Counted from the first letter of the stretch, positions 9,052 through 18,704 are shown. The stretch: 61,005 nucleotides of DNA from Holosporales bacterium (GCA_947461445.1 CANHKV010000006.1:1-61005); one strand, 5' to 3'. Program-made: numbers and translations. Notes: generated from the sequence alone by a model not told the origin.

Positions 9052-10536
9052 GTGCATTTGAATTTAAAAAATGTTGTTAAAGAAAACCTTTGGAAGGGCC
9101 TTCCTTTAATGGCCCTTCTGTTGTTGCCAAGGCATCCATCCTGCAGTGCACCAGAAAACCCGTCAGATAACACAGAAAAAACGGATAAAAAGATCTCTAT
9201 TACAGACCAGCAAAAAAAAGTTTTGATTAAAAAGGCAGAATTGGGAGATGCAAAAGCATTGCGTGAGGTACTGGAGCTGTTATTTTTTAAACATCACCCA
9301 AAACATTTTGATGTGGTATTGGCCATGGAGATTTACACATCTGCCCTAAAAAACAACCCAGAGATTATTAATCATCCTGCCATAAAACCCATTTGTTCAT
9401 CCATTCCTATTTTGCAAATGGCCAGTGAAGCAGGGAACTTGGATGTAACAGCGATGGCCGATGGGTTCTCTTTTGACAGTCCATTTCATTACATATTATA
9501 CTTAAATGTATTTGAAGAACCAAAATTTACTCATTTACCCGAAGATGATCAGAGAGCAGCATTTGGTTATATGGCCAGACAGGCTTCTATGTCTAATGAC
9601 TTAGGCATTTCCAGTCCAAAATTAATCTTTCAATTGGTGCTTCGATTCTTAATCACATCCAAAGATTATGATGATAAACGTCCGGGGTGTGAACATGCTT
9701 TTGATACCGTAAAACAATACTATAACGCTTGGAAAACCAATGTTGTCATTCCATTTTATGCAGAAGAATATTTTTGTATGATGGAGATGCGCCCTATGGA
9801 AGCGCACCTTTTCCCAGGAAAACTTCATGCCATTACTGAAAAATTTGTTGAACTTTCTAAAAAAATGCCATCAAGCACCCATCAATTTCTGCAAGAGGCT
9901 TATCAAAACGCGTTGATTTTTTTAAAGGGAGAAACTTTTGTAGAAACCATTGGCGGCCCCATGCATCCTGAAACTAGACTGAATTGTTTTTTAGGAGAAG
10001 TTGAAAAATTTTATGAAAATTTGCAGGGCAATCTTCAGTGTTTTATTCATAAACCAAAAGGATCTGGAATGGAGACACCCCGTTACTTTTTTATGCCAGA
10101 TGAAAAATATAGCGTGAACTCACAAAAATCCAATCAAAAAACAGAAAAGGTGCTGGTGACAAAAGAGGACGTTCTGACAGCAGAAAACACCATGAATCAG
10201 ATCTTTAAAGAGCTGATCGCTGTACGTCATCGTACGGCGCACCTTGTGTATGATGTGGGTCGAGTGGCTGCATTACAAGAAATGCAAAAACGTTTTAAAA
10301 ATTTAACCGAGTCTTTGTGTGACCTTTACAGAATCCTATCTTTCGTCAGTGGTAACAGCAAAAAAGAGTCAATAGATCTATGGTATCAATGTCGATTTTA
10401 TTTGTTAAAAGAGCGCATTAAAACATTGTATTATTTAAAAAACACTTTTATTGATGCAGAGAAAGAAGAAAAAGAAAGAAAACTTGAAATAAAAAAGGAG
10501 TCAAAATCAAATCATAAAACACCTCACAAACCTTAA
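9052..10536 (+). CDS. Exported protein of unknown function (family shared with the 7264-8761 pseudogene)
   Basis: I do not recognise this 494-residue protein. It begins with a basic N-region and the hydrophobic core LPLMALLLLP, followed by a Ser/Cys/Ala cleavage-like region near residues 30-33, so it is probably secreted to the periplasm or beyond. Residues 60-200 are helical, and KKAELGDAKALREVLELL resembles the start of a Sel1/TPR-like repeat, though no clear series follows. The C-terminus is Lys/Glu-rich. GTG 9052 is used as start: it lies downstream of a strong promoter and no ATG is available nearby. AT-rich composition differs from nearby housekeeping genes. A decayed copy lies directly upstream, pointing to tandem duplication followed by loss. 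Confidence 0.75.
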   Translation: MHLNLKNVVKENLWKGLPLMALLLLPRHPSCSAPENPSDNTEKTDKKISITDQQKKVLIKKAELGDAKALREVLELLFFKHHPKHFDVVLAMEIYTSALKNNPEIINHPAIKPICSSIPILQMASEAGNLDVTAMADGFSFDSPFHYILYLNVFEEPKFTHLPEDDQRAAFGYMARQASMSNDLGISSPKLIFQLVLRFLITSKDYDDKRPGCEHAFDTVKQYYNAWKTNVVIPFYAEEYFCMMEMRPMEAHLFPGKLHAITEKFVELSKKMPSSTHQFLQEAYQNALIFLKGETFVETIGGPMHPETRLNCFLGEVEKFYENLQGNLQCFIHKPKGSGMETPRYFFMPDEKYSVNSQKSNQKTEKVLVTKEDVLTAENTMNQIFKELIAVRHRTAHLVYDVGRVAALQEMQKRFKNLTESLCDLYRILSFVSGNSKKESIDLWYQCRFYLLKERIKTLYYLKNTFIDAEKEEKERKLEIKKESKSNHKTPHKP

Positions 10537-10610
10537 AACTTTTTAACCCATTGAAAATAAAAAATAAATGGCGATCGCATATAATGATTCTTTACAAAAA
10601 AACATCGACA

Positions 10611-11606
10611 ATGCCCTGTAATATTTTATTAAAATGCCTGATAGGCATGGCCCTGTACGCCTGTAATGTGGCGGCCACTCCTCCTCTTGTCATTGAGGAA
10701 AATCCTGACGATGATGATAATCGTTCTAGAAATGAAAATCGTTTTACGGATCCCAATCCGGATATGGTTAGATTTAGAGGCAATAAGTATACCCCTATTA
10801 AAGATGGTCCAAAGATAGGCTTTAAGACGTGGTCGGGGAAAATCGTTATACCTGCCATCTATGATGGGGCAGGGGACTTTAATAAATGGGGTGTTGCCGT
10901 AGTCCAGATTTTCAAAAAAGACTTTCATCGAGAACACGTTAAAAACTATCAAAAGCGTATAGCCTCTTATCCCACATCCTATCCTGTCGTTCATGGAAAC
11001 CCATTGGGTTGGTTCTATATCAATAAAAAAGGGGAAAAAATTGCCGATGCCTATGAAATGGATAATGGTCCAGATTATCCTACAAAAGATGGATATGTAC
11101 GCATTACAAAAAATGGAAAAGTTGGGGCAATGCATCTTTCCGGAAAAATCATTATACCCCCCAAGTATACTGTTCTTGAGAAGATACGATATAGAAAAAC
11201 CCCTTGGATTGCTGGGTATGGACAACGGGAAGTTTTAAAGCACGAGTATCCGGATGAATTTGGTGGAACGGATGGTTTGCTTGATTCTAAAGGAAGAGAA
11301 ATTGCCCCCATTCATTTTTCCAACATAGCGGTATTTTATATGGGTCCTAATAATGAAATTGTAGATGTGGAAAACAATCGGATTTTAAATATGGAAAAAC
11401 AGACATCCTTTAACTATTCTCCAGCGGATGAAAAAAAGTTCATAGACTTAAAAAATCCAAAATATTTGATGGTATTGTACCGTGATAAAAGTGCTTATGT
11501 GTTATACTATAACGCTAAAAAAGAGTTAGCCGTACGCAAAGAGCCCCTTTATGATGATGGCTCTTTTTTGAATGCATCCATCAGGGGTGTTCAAAAATGG
11601 CATTAA
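10611..11606 (+). CDS. Exported WG-repeat (KWG) protein, copy 1
   Basis: About 331 residues with a signal peptide (MPCNILLKCLIGMALYACNV, cleavage near VAA-TPP) and a chain of WG-type beta repeats: GFKTWSGKIVIPAIYD, GWFYINKKGEKIADAYE, GKVGAMHLSGKIIIPPKY and LDSKGREIAPIHFS. Such repeats build beta-propeller-like surfaces of mostly unknown function. ATG 10611 is chosen because the same codon is conserved in copy 2, whereas an earlier in-frame ATG at 10584 is ATC there. A TATAAT lies at 10580-10585 but without a good -35. The last residues (RGVQKWH) differ from copy 2 because of an indel, which truncates this copy's tail. Confidence 0.82.
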   Translation: MPCNILLKCLIGMALYACNVAATPPLVIEENPDDDDNRSRNENRFTDPNPDMVRFRGNKYTPIKDGPKIGFKTWSGKIVIPAIYDGAGDFNKWGVAVVQIFKKDFHREHVKNYQKRIASYPTSYPVVHGNPLGWFYINKKGEKIADAYEMDNGPDYPTKDGYVRITKNGKVGAMHLSGKIIIPPKYTVLEKIRYRKTPWIAGYGQREVLKHEYPDEFGGTDGLLDSKGREIAPIHFSNIAVFYMGPNNEIVDVENNRILNMEKQTSFNYSPADEKKFIDLKNPKYLMVLYRDKSAYVLYYNAKKELAVRKEPLYDDGSFLNASIRGVQKWH

Positions 11607-11700
11607 AAACACCGGAAGATCATTCCCATTAAAAATAAAAAATAAATGGCGATCGCATATAATCATTCTTTACAAAAAACTTTACAAAAAAACATCGACA

Positions 11701-12711
11701 ATGCCCTGTAATATTTTATTAAAATGCCTGATAGGCATGGCCCTATACGCCTGTAATGTGGCGGCCACTCCTCCTCTTGTCATTGAGGAAAGTCCTGGTG
11801 ATAATCGTTATTGTTTTACGGATCCCAATCCGGATCTGGTTATATTTAGAGGCAATAATTACACACCTATTAAAGGCAACGGTCGAAAGAAAGGCTTTAA
11901 GACGTGGTCGGGGAAAATCGTTTTACCTGCCATCTATGATGAAGTGGAGGAGTTTAATAAATGGGGTGTTGCCGCAGTCCAGATTTTCAAAAAAGATTAT
12001 CAAGAACACGTTAAAAACTATCAAAAGTGTATGGCCTCTTATCCCACCGCCTATGCCATAGTTAATGGAAACCCATTGGGTTGGTTCTATATCAATAAAA
12101 AAGGGGAAAAAATTGCCGATGCCTATGAAATAAATAATGGTCCAGATTATCCTACAAAAGATGGATATGTACGCATTACAAAAAATGGAAAAGTTGGATT
12201 AATGCATCTTTCCGGAAAAATCATTATACCCCCCAAGTATACTATTTTTTGGTTGCGATGTGGAAAAACCCCTTGGATTACTGGGCATGGACAAAAGGAA
12301 GTTTTTAAGATCGAGTATCCGGATGAATTTGGTGGAATGTATGGTGTGCTTGATTCTAAAGGAAGGGAAATTGCGCCCATTCATTTTTCTAAAATAGCGT
12401 TATTTTATATGGGTCCTAATAATGAAATTGTGGATGTGAAAAACAATCGGATTTTAAATATGGAAAAACACACGTCCTTTAACTATTCTCCAGCGGATGA
12501 AAAAAAGTTCATAGACTTAAAAAATCGAAAATATTTGATGGTATTGTACCGTAATAAAAGTGCTTATGTGTTATACTATAACGCTAAAAAAGAGTTGGCC
12601 GTACGCAAAGAGCCCCTTTATGATGATGGCTCTTTTTTGAATGCATCCATCGTTAAGGAGTATTTAATCGCAAGAGATACATTAAAAACACCGGAAGGTC
12701 ATTCCCATTAA
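11701..12711 (+). CDS. Exported WG-repeat (KWG) protein, copy 2
   Basis: About 336 residues, nearly identical to the preceding gene through most of its length, with the same signal peptide and WG repeats (GFKTWSGKIVLPAIYD, GWFYINKKGEKIADAYE, GKVGLMHLSGKIIIPPKY). The duplication includes the upstream region, with its GCGATCGC and ATATAAT-like stretch. Differences cluster after the signal peptide (fewer Asp/Asn residues) and at the C-terminus, which here reads on to KTPEGHSH. The stop codon overlaps the end of the convergent suhB-like gene by 4 nt. Confidence 0.82.
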   Translation: MPCNILLKCLIGMALYACNVAATPPLVIEESPGDNRYCFTDPNPDLVIFRGNNYTPIKGNGRKKGFKTWSGKIVLPAIYDEVEEFNKWGVAAVQIFKKDYQEHVKNYQKCMASYPTAYAIVNGNPLGWFYINKKGEKIADAYEINNGPDYPTKDGYVRITKNGKVGLMHLSGKIIIPPKYTIFWLRCGKTPWITGHGQKEVFKIEYPDEFGGMYGVLDSKGREIAPIHFSKIALFYMGPNNEIVDVKNNRILNMEKHTSFNYSPADEKKFIDLKNRKYLMVLYRNKSAYVLYYNAKKELAVRKEPLYDDGSFLNASIVKEYLIARDTLKTPEGHSH

Positions 12712-13514
12712 AGGCTTTGGGGTGATGGTAAGGAACGCCCAGGAAACAGTGTTCTAAGCAACCCATGAATGGTGGGATTCCCTGCGATCAGATCATCACA
12801 TTCCAGAGACGGAAAACGCCCATCGGGTGTACTGACCATACCACCGGCCTCTTTGACCAATAAAATACCCGCGGCGATATCATGGGGAACCGTATCGTAA
12901 TCAAAAAACCCCTCATAGCGACCACTGGCCACATAAGCCAAATCCAATGACCCTACGCCCCAGGATTGTACCCCCACACCGTGAATGGCCAACGATTGCA
13001 TTAATGGTGCCGCCAGCGCCGCTTTTTCGCCTCTGGGCACGCGGGTAGATATCAATGCTTGATTGCTTTTTGTCCGACCCGATACGCGCAACCGTGTTTG
13101 GTTCAAAAATGCACCACCACCACGGCAAGCCCAGAATGTTTCGTAACGTAAAGGATCGTACACCACGGCTGCCATCAACTGGTCGGCTTCTTTTAAGGCC
13201 AAAGACATAGAAAAATGCGGTAATCCATGGGAAAAGTTGCGTTGACCATCCAATGCATTAACAATCCAAACCGGTGCATTTTGACCACCATATTCCATCA
13301 ATCCAGACAGAGGCATCCACAAATTGGCCGTGGGATACAATCGATGTAACGCATCATGAATCATCGCCTCGGTGCGTTTGACCGCCACATCGACAAATGG
13401 ACTGGTGCCTTCTCTTGACGCTTGTAAATTGCCAATTTCTCCAAAATCTCGAATCAAACCTTTGGCAACTTTTTCTAAAAAAGAGGATACTGCATTAATC
13501 ACTGCTGGACGCAT
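12708..13514 (-). CDS. suhB: SuhB-like inositol monophosphatase-family protein, active site degenerate
   Basis: A 268-residue member of the Mg-dependent inositol monophosphatase fold. The family motif W-x-I-D-P-L-D-G-T-x-N-F reads here WIVNALDGQRNF (83-94): the first metal-binding Asp is Asn86 and the Thr is Gln91, while D89 is kept. The upstream G-E-E metal motif is not recognisable (SGLMEYGG instead). The C-terminal WD-x-A-A-G is HDIAAG. Catalysis is therefore doubtful. E. coli SuhB acts with NusA in rRNA antitermination independently of catalysis; a similar structural role is an inference. Convergent with the WG-repeat gene. Confidence 0.85.
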   Translation of the reverse strand: MRPAVINAVSSFLEKVAKGLIRDFGEIGNLQASREGTSPFVDVAVKRTEAMIHDALHRLYPTANLWMPLSGLMEYGGQNAPVWIVNALDGQRNFSHGLPHFSMSLALKEADQLMAAVVYDPLRYETFWACRGGGAFLNQTRLRVSGRTKSNQALISTRVPRGEKAALAAPLMQSLAIHGVGVQSWGVGSLDLAYVASGRYEGFFDYDTVPHDIAAGILLVKEAGGMVSTPDGRFPSLECDDLIAGNPTIHGLLRTLFPGRSLPSPQSL

Positions 13515-13790
13515 AAAACATACTGATCAAAGAACTCTGTACCAGGATACGCCATTGTGCAGTTTTTGCCAAACCCAAATCGGTATTTTCATCCTCATCC
13601 AAAAATCTTTTTCACACAGTCTTAACCCAATTGGCAAATTTTTCTGGGAAATATTTTACAAAAAAATCAAAAAATCGCGCCAAAAAATCAAGGAATTTTC
13701 TGGGCTATAGGCATAAAAACCGACCCTGACCCCTTTGCTTTCAGCCCCAGGTCAGTTAGTCTGTTAATCAAATATTCACGCATTTTTTTG

Positions 13791-16157
13791 ATGTCTCTGT
13801 TTTCCAAAAATAGATTAGCTGTTTTTTCCTCGTTATGCATCATCACCAGTGCACAAATCTGTGGCATACCATCCCTGGATGATCCCTATGCCCTTACGGG
13901 GGGTGATTCAACGAATCAACATCAAAACATAGAGGTGCGTGGCAACCTTCGTATTCAAAAACAAGCCATTTTGGACCGCATTCCATTTAAATGGGACGGG
14001 ATTTATACACAAAAAGATATAGACAATATTACAAGAGAATTGGTAAAAACTGGTTTTTTTCAATATGTTTCCATTACCATGTCTGGTGCTAATTTGGTGA
14101 TCACAGTATCAGAAAATCCATCCATCAGCAGCATTGTCTTCGAGGGCAATACAGAGATGTCGGATCAAGAATTGAATAAAATGATGACCATACGACCAAG
14201 ACAAGTGTTGTCCATGGCCGAAGTGAGAAATACGGAGAACATGATTCGTGAAATCTATAAACTGAAAGGGCTGTATGCGGCATCCGTGGTCACCCAAGTG
14301 GTCAAAGAGAGCAGCAACCGTGTTATTTTGATTTTCAAAATTAAAGAAGGACGAAAAGCCGCCATTACCAAGGTCGTATTCAAGGGCAATATGAAAATAT
14401 CGGGATCATCGTTGTATTCGGTCATCAGCAGCAAAGAAAAACGATGGTATTACGTTTTTGGAGATACTGATGCCATTTACAGCACAGAAAAGATACAAAA
14501 AGATCAAGGATCCTTGCGTGATTATTATCGCAGACAAGGGTACATGGATGCGGTTGTATCGGATGCTTATGCCGAACTGGCCCCTAATCAAACTGATTTT
14601 ATTGTTACGTTTTGTATTCAAGAAGGAAAGAGATACACCTTTGGCACCACCACCGTATGCTCTGAAAAGCCAGACGAGGTGCCACCCAGTTGCGTGAATC
14701 AAGATTTTTCATGGAAAAAGGGCCAATGGTTCGATCAGATCATCGTAGAGGGTAAAGCCAAACAAATGACGGCCCAGTTGAACAAAAAAGGATTGCCATT
14801 TTTTGAAATCGTTCCCGAAACAAACGTACGTGGCACATGCATCGATGTTCGGTTTATTGTGCGCGCCATCGCACCATCCTATGTGGGGGAAATTACGATT
14901 CAGGGAAACATGAAAACAGATGATGCGGTTATTCGCCGAGAACTCACCATCAAAGATGGCGACCCCATTACACCTCTGGCTTTGAAGAGTTCTGAAAATC
15001 GGGTCATGCGTTTGGGGTTTTTTGACACCCTGGAAATCACCTCTTCACCCAATGATCGAAACGATCGAAAAGATTTGGTGGTTAATGTCAAAGAGGTTAA
15101 ATCCACGGGAGAAATGGGGATATCTGCTGGTTATGATACACAAAATGGCCCCTTGGCCAGGGTTAATTTGGGTGAAAGAAACTTTATGGGGCGTGGCCAG
15201 GCCTTGGGACTATCCGGTATGATATCCCAGCGACAAAAAAGCGCCGTTTTGTCTTTACAAAACCCCTATTTTATGGGCCGGCAACTGACTGTGGGTGGAG
15301 ACATTAACATCAACAGCATCAAGGGCTATACCAAAAAAGATTTTCAAAAAGATGGCAGTTACGAGCAAACCAGTTATGGTGGAAGCGTGAACGCCAGTTA
15401 TAATCTGAGCGGTGGATTAATCCAAAAGTGGTCCTATAGCCCCAATGTTCAAACCATACGGTTTCTCAGCAGCCAACGCTCTTATTATTTGTACAACAAC
15501 ATCAAAAATCACAACACACGACTGGTTTCCACTGCTGGACATCAGTTAAGTTATAATAAGAATTTTTACAATGCTTCTGTCCTAAAAGCAGGCTATTTGG
15601 TGGCCACAACCAACAGGTTTACCGGATTGGGTGGTGGTGTTCATCTGTTGACCAACGGCATAGACAATGCATTTTTTTACAATATCGATCAATTCGGGGA
15701 TTACCGCATTCGTTTAGGGGCAAGATATCAAATCATGACCAAAATGGGATATGTTCGATTTTCAGACCAGTTTAATTTGGGTGGATTTGCCTTTCCTGGG
15801 TTCGCAGATTCGGGTATGGGGGCCAGATGTAAACGCAGTGGGGATGCTTTGGGTGGACGTCAAATGTATGTTTTGTCTGCAAAACTGGACTTCCCCATCT
15901 TAAAAACATCCAATGATTTTACCATCAAGGGCTGTTTTCATGCCCATTATGGTTCTTTGTGGAACACCATTTTTGAACAAGAAGAAGGGTATCCCATCAA
16001 TGGATTAAAGTTTTCTAATCGTGCATCTGTGGGGTTTGGTCTCTTTACATCTATTCCTGTGGTGGGTAAAATTGGTATCATCTTTTCAAGGGCAGTAATT
16101 AAGGAATCTTTTGACCAGCTTAGCGGATTTGAAATTGCCATTGGGCGAGATTTTTAA
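13791..16157 (+). CDS. bamA: Outer membrane protein assembly factor BamA
   Basis: BamA inserts beta-barrel proteins into the outer membrane. The product (about 788 residues) has a signal peptide (FSSLCIITSAQICG), five POTRA domains (about residues 45-445, with IEVRGNLRIQ, IVFEGNTEMSD, VVFKGNMKISG and EITIQGNMKTDD marking their first strands) and a C-terminal barrel (GMGARCKRSGDALGG near the conserved loop). It ends in the aromatic beta-signal AIGRDF. ATG 13791 is preferred to the adjacent TTG. It is followed 40 nt later by skp and then lpxD, a conserved proteobacterial cluster. Confidence 0.95.
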   Translation: MSLFSKNRLAVFSSLCIITSAQICGIPSLDDPYALTGGDSTNQHQNIEVRGNLRIQKQAILDRIPFKWDGIYTQKDIDNITRELVKTGFFQYVSITMSGANLVITVSENPSISSIVFEGNTEMSDQELNKMMTIRPRQVLSMAEVRNTENMIREIYKLKGLYAASVVTQVVKESSNRVILIFKIKEGRKAAITKVVFKGNMKISGSSLYSVISSKEKRWYYVFGDTDAIYSTEKIQKDQGSLRDYYRRQGYMDAVVSDAYAELAPNQTDFIVTFCIQEGKRYTFGTTTVCSEKPDEVPPSCVNQDFSWKKGQWFDQIIVEGKAKQMTAQLNKKGLPFFEIVPETNVRGTCIDVRFIVRAIAPSYVGEITIQGNMKTDDAVIRRELTIKDGDPITPLALKSSENRVMRLGFFDTLEITSSPNDRNDRKDLVVNVKEVKSTGEMGISAGYDTQNGPLARVNLGERNFMGRGQALGLSGMISQRQKSAVLSLQNPYFMGRQLTVGGDININSIKGYTKKDFQKDGSYEQTSYGGSVNASYNLSGGLIQKWSYSPNVQTIRFLSSQRSYYLYNNIKNHNTRLVSTAGHQLSYNKNFYNASVLKAGYLVATTNRFTGLGGGVHLLTNGIDNAFFYNIDQFGDYRIRLGARYQIMTKMGYVRFSDQFNLGGFAFPGFADSGMGARCKRSGDALGGRQMYVLSAKLDFPILKTSNDFTIKGCFHAHYGSLWNTIFEQEEGYPINGLKFSNRASVGFGLFTSIPVVGKIGIIFSRAVIKESFDQLSGFEIAIGRDF

Positions 16158-16197
16158 TGCACCAACCCCCTCGACTTTACACAAAGGACACTTTACG

Positions 16198-16866
16198 ATG
16201 ACTTTACGACCTGGGTTTAAATCCCTTTACACAGCATTTTTAGCTCTGCTTTCAATTTTTAGCATCAAAGGTGAGGATTCTTCTCCAAAAGTTCCAACCG
16301 TAATGGACAAGGCAGCATCTGGTTCAGCCCTAAATGGTGGGTTTCAATTTGGTATAGCCCGGATGCAAGAATTGAGTCAATCCAGCCTGTATTTTCAAGA
16401 TCTTCAGGTTTGGGTCATTAAAAAAAGCAAGAATCTAGAAAAAAAATATATTGCTTTTCGTAAATCGCTAGATACAAAGGTTAAAAAAATTCAAGCATTG
16501 GTAAAGTCGGGCGTTAATGCAGAGAAAATCAAAGAAAAACAGTTGGCTCTGCAAAAAGAAGCATCTGCCGAGGAAAAGAAATTTCAACAAGAACAACGAG
16601 AAATTCAAAATTTTCAACAAGGTCACACCATGGAAATTTTGCGTCAATTGCGTTTGATTTTCAAAACCGTTGGTAAAAAACGCAATCTGAACCTGGTTTT
16701 TGATGCGGATGGAGTCTTGTATGTGGATCCAGACCAAGCCGTTGATGTCACTGCAGAGGTTTTGGCTCAGTTGAATGCATCTTATGATAAAAAAGTTTTT
16801 GAAAAAGAAGCAGCAGAAGAAGCCAAGGTAAAACCCGTCAAAGACAGTAAAAAAGTGGTGGGATAA
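16198..16866 (+). CDS. skp: Periplasmic OmpH/Skp-family chaperone
   Basis: Skp trimers hold unfolded outer-membrane proteins in the periplasm for BamA. The 222-residue product has a signal peptide (YTAFLALLSIFS), a first strand IARMQELSQSS, long coiled-coil tentacles rich in Lys/Glu/Gln (about residues 70-150) and the C-terminal strand region KRNLNLVFDADGVLYVDP, typical of OmpH proteins. The tail (180-222) is extra and charged. ATG 16198 follows AAGGA (16184-16188) by 9 nt. Position between bamA and lpxD supports the call. Confidence 0.92.
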   Translation: MTLRPGFKSLYTAFLALLSIFSIKGEDSSPKVPTVMDKAASGSALNGGFQFGIARMQELSQSSLYFQDLQVWVIKKSKNLEKKYIAFRKSLDTKVKKIQALVKSGVNAEKIKEKQLALQKEASAEEKKFQQEQREIQNFQQGHTMEILRQLRLIFKTVGKKRNLNLVFDADGVLYVDPDQAVDVTAEVLAQLNASYDKKVFEKEAAEEAKVKPVKDSKKVVG

Positions 16867-17019
16867 CGGTATAAAGACCGCTGCGGCCGCGGCATTGCCT
16901 TATCCCATTTGAATCCCCAATCCTGTTTTTGGTTTAAATTATTTTTGATTTAAATATATAAACAAGATGGGGGAATTTCAACAGTTTCTATTTTTTTTTG
17001 ATTTCCCTTGGATTTGCCC

Positions 17020-18273
17020 ATGAACCCCGCTTTTTTATCAGAAAAACGCACCACTTCCTCTGGTGAATCCCAGACCTTTTCTCTGGATGATTTGGCTTTG
17101 TGGGGAAATGCGGAACGCGTTGCACCGGCCAATCCTGTACAAACAGATGATACCAATCTTGAAAGACACTGGGCACAAACGGATGAAAAATTAGCACCAT
17201 TTTCTGGATCTGTTGTGGAAAATCTGGATTCTTCTGCTCCAGACTATGACGCAAAAAATCCTGCCTCAATGGCCCAATTGGACAAAAGACCAGGCACAAA
17301 GGCTGAAGAGAAAGTACACATTGAAGCAGGTGTAAAAGGCATCACGGATCTTTCGAGAGATTTCGCAGACGCCCAGCCCCATCAGGTGACTTTTCTTGCC
17401 GATGAATACAGACGCCCTTTGGGCAATAAACCGTTGGTTACATCTGCGGGGGCCTGCTTTGTTAAGCCCCACGATGTCCATCTTTTACCTCCCCATACAG
17501 CCGCACTGATTACGCCCAGACCCTATCGATCTTTTGTGCAAGTATTAAGATTTTTAGATGCCATGGGCACCGACACCTCTCCTTGCGGCATTCACCACAG
17601 CGCGCACATTCATGCAAGCGCCCAAATCGATCCAACGTGCCATATTGGACCAGGGGTTATCATTGAAAAAAACGTGATTATACAGGCGCAGACATGCATC
17701 GGAGCATACACCCATATCGGTGAAGATGTGGTTATTGGGCGTAATGCAACCATTGGTACTCATGTTAACATCGAACACAGCACCATAGGGGACCATGTTC
17801 ATATTCAATCCGGGGCGCGCATAGGTCATATCGGTTTTGGATTTGTGATTGATGATCAGGGGTTTTTAGAAATTCCTCACCAGGGCAAAGTCATTTTGGG
17901 AAACCATGTCCATATCGGTGCAAATACAACCATTTCTAGAGGCAGTTTCACCAACACATTGATCGGTAACCATACACGTATCGATGCCTTAGTGCAAATT
18001 GCACACAATGTGCATATTGGGCAATATGTGGTCATTGCGTCTCAATGTGGCATTGCTGGCAGTTGTCAGTTGGGGGATCGCTGTTTTCTAGGTGGGCAAG
18101 TTGGTCTGGCCAATGGGGTTGTTCTGGCTGCTGGTACAAAAATTGCGGCTAAAAGTGGCGTAATGCACTCTACGCACACTGCAGAAACACTGGCTGGCAT
18201 TCCTGCTGTTCCTGCTCAACAATGGCGACGATCTGTGGTTTTATTGGCCAAATGGTGTAAAAAAAATGGGTGA
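17020..18273 (+). CDS. lpxD: UDP-3-O-acylglucosamine N-acyltransferase LpxD
   Basis: LpxD adds the second, N-linked acyl chain in lipid A synthesis. The 417-residue product has the uridine-binding N-terminal part, split by an insertion, and a left-handed beta-helix of hexapeptide repeats (about 195-375; IGAYTHIGEDVVIG, IGHIGFGFVIDD). The IAHNVHIG segment carries the catalytic-His region of the family, and the C-terminal helix includes GIPAVPAQQWRR. The usual FSL...LA start (residues 15-25) is separated from its continuation (VKGITDLSRDFADAQ) by roughly 70 unexpected residues, so the protein is longer than the usual 340. fabZ-lpxA-lpxB, which normally follow, are absent. Confidence 0.93.
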   Translation: MNPAFLSEKRTTSSGESQTFSLDDLALWGNAERVAPANPVQTDDTNLERHWAQTDEKLAPFSGSVVENLDSSAPDYDAKNPASMAQLDKRPGTKAEEKVHIEAGVKGITDLSRDFADAQPHQVTFLADEYRRPLGNKPLVTSAGACFVKPHDVHLLPPHTAALITPRPYRSFVQVLRFLDAMGTDTSPCGIHHSAHIHASAQIDPTCHIGPGVIIEKNVIIQAQTCIGAYTHIGEDVVIGRNATIGTHVNIEHSTIGDHVHIQSGARIGHIGFGFVIDDQGFLEIPHQGKVILGNHVHIGANTTISRGSFTNTLIGNHTRIDALVQIAHNVHIGQYVVIASQCGIAGSCQLGDRCFLGGQVGLANGVVLAAGTKIAAKSGVMHSTHTAETLAGIPAVPAQQWRRSVVLLAKWCKKNG

Positions 18274-18704
18274 TGAAATGAGAAACTGTTGAGTAATCAA
18301 AGGAAAAATCTGGTGGAGGCCATGCAAAGCTGAGTTTTTCATGATCCATATGTTCATATTTAATGATCAAGCTGTGATGGCAGACATAATGGTGAACGGT
18401 GTGATGGAGGAAGAAGTCTAAAGGCCTGTCCTACGACAATATCTATCTACTGTCAATCGGGCAAGAACAGTCTTAAAAAATGGGCCAGATAAGGCATTGC
18501 GCTCATACTCGTGTACAAACAGGACACCACCTGAGAAACAAAAAATGCCTACTTTGACTCCCGCCCCATACCATGGTGTACCCTTCCCACCATAAATGTG
18601 AACTGCTTATATTACGCGGTTTCAGCAGGAAAAAACACCTGAACCAGATGTACCAACGATGGTCATCCCCACTGAATCGATGGAATCAAAGAAATGATTT
18701 TCTG
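18274..18704. other. Intergenic stretch without a recognisable gene
   Basis: 431 bp between convergent lpxD (+) and secB (-). I found no reading frame with recognisable sequence, no tRNA and no strong hairpin with a T-run. It sits where fabZ/lpxA would be expected, but no remnant of either was detected by eye. Confidence 0.5.

Noticed and set aside
10629-11225. Minus-strand 198-residue frame
   Set aside because: Antisense of the WG-repeat gene, whose signal peptide and repeats support the plus strand.
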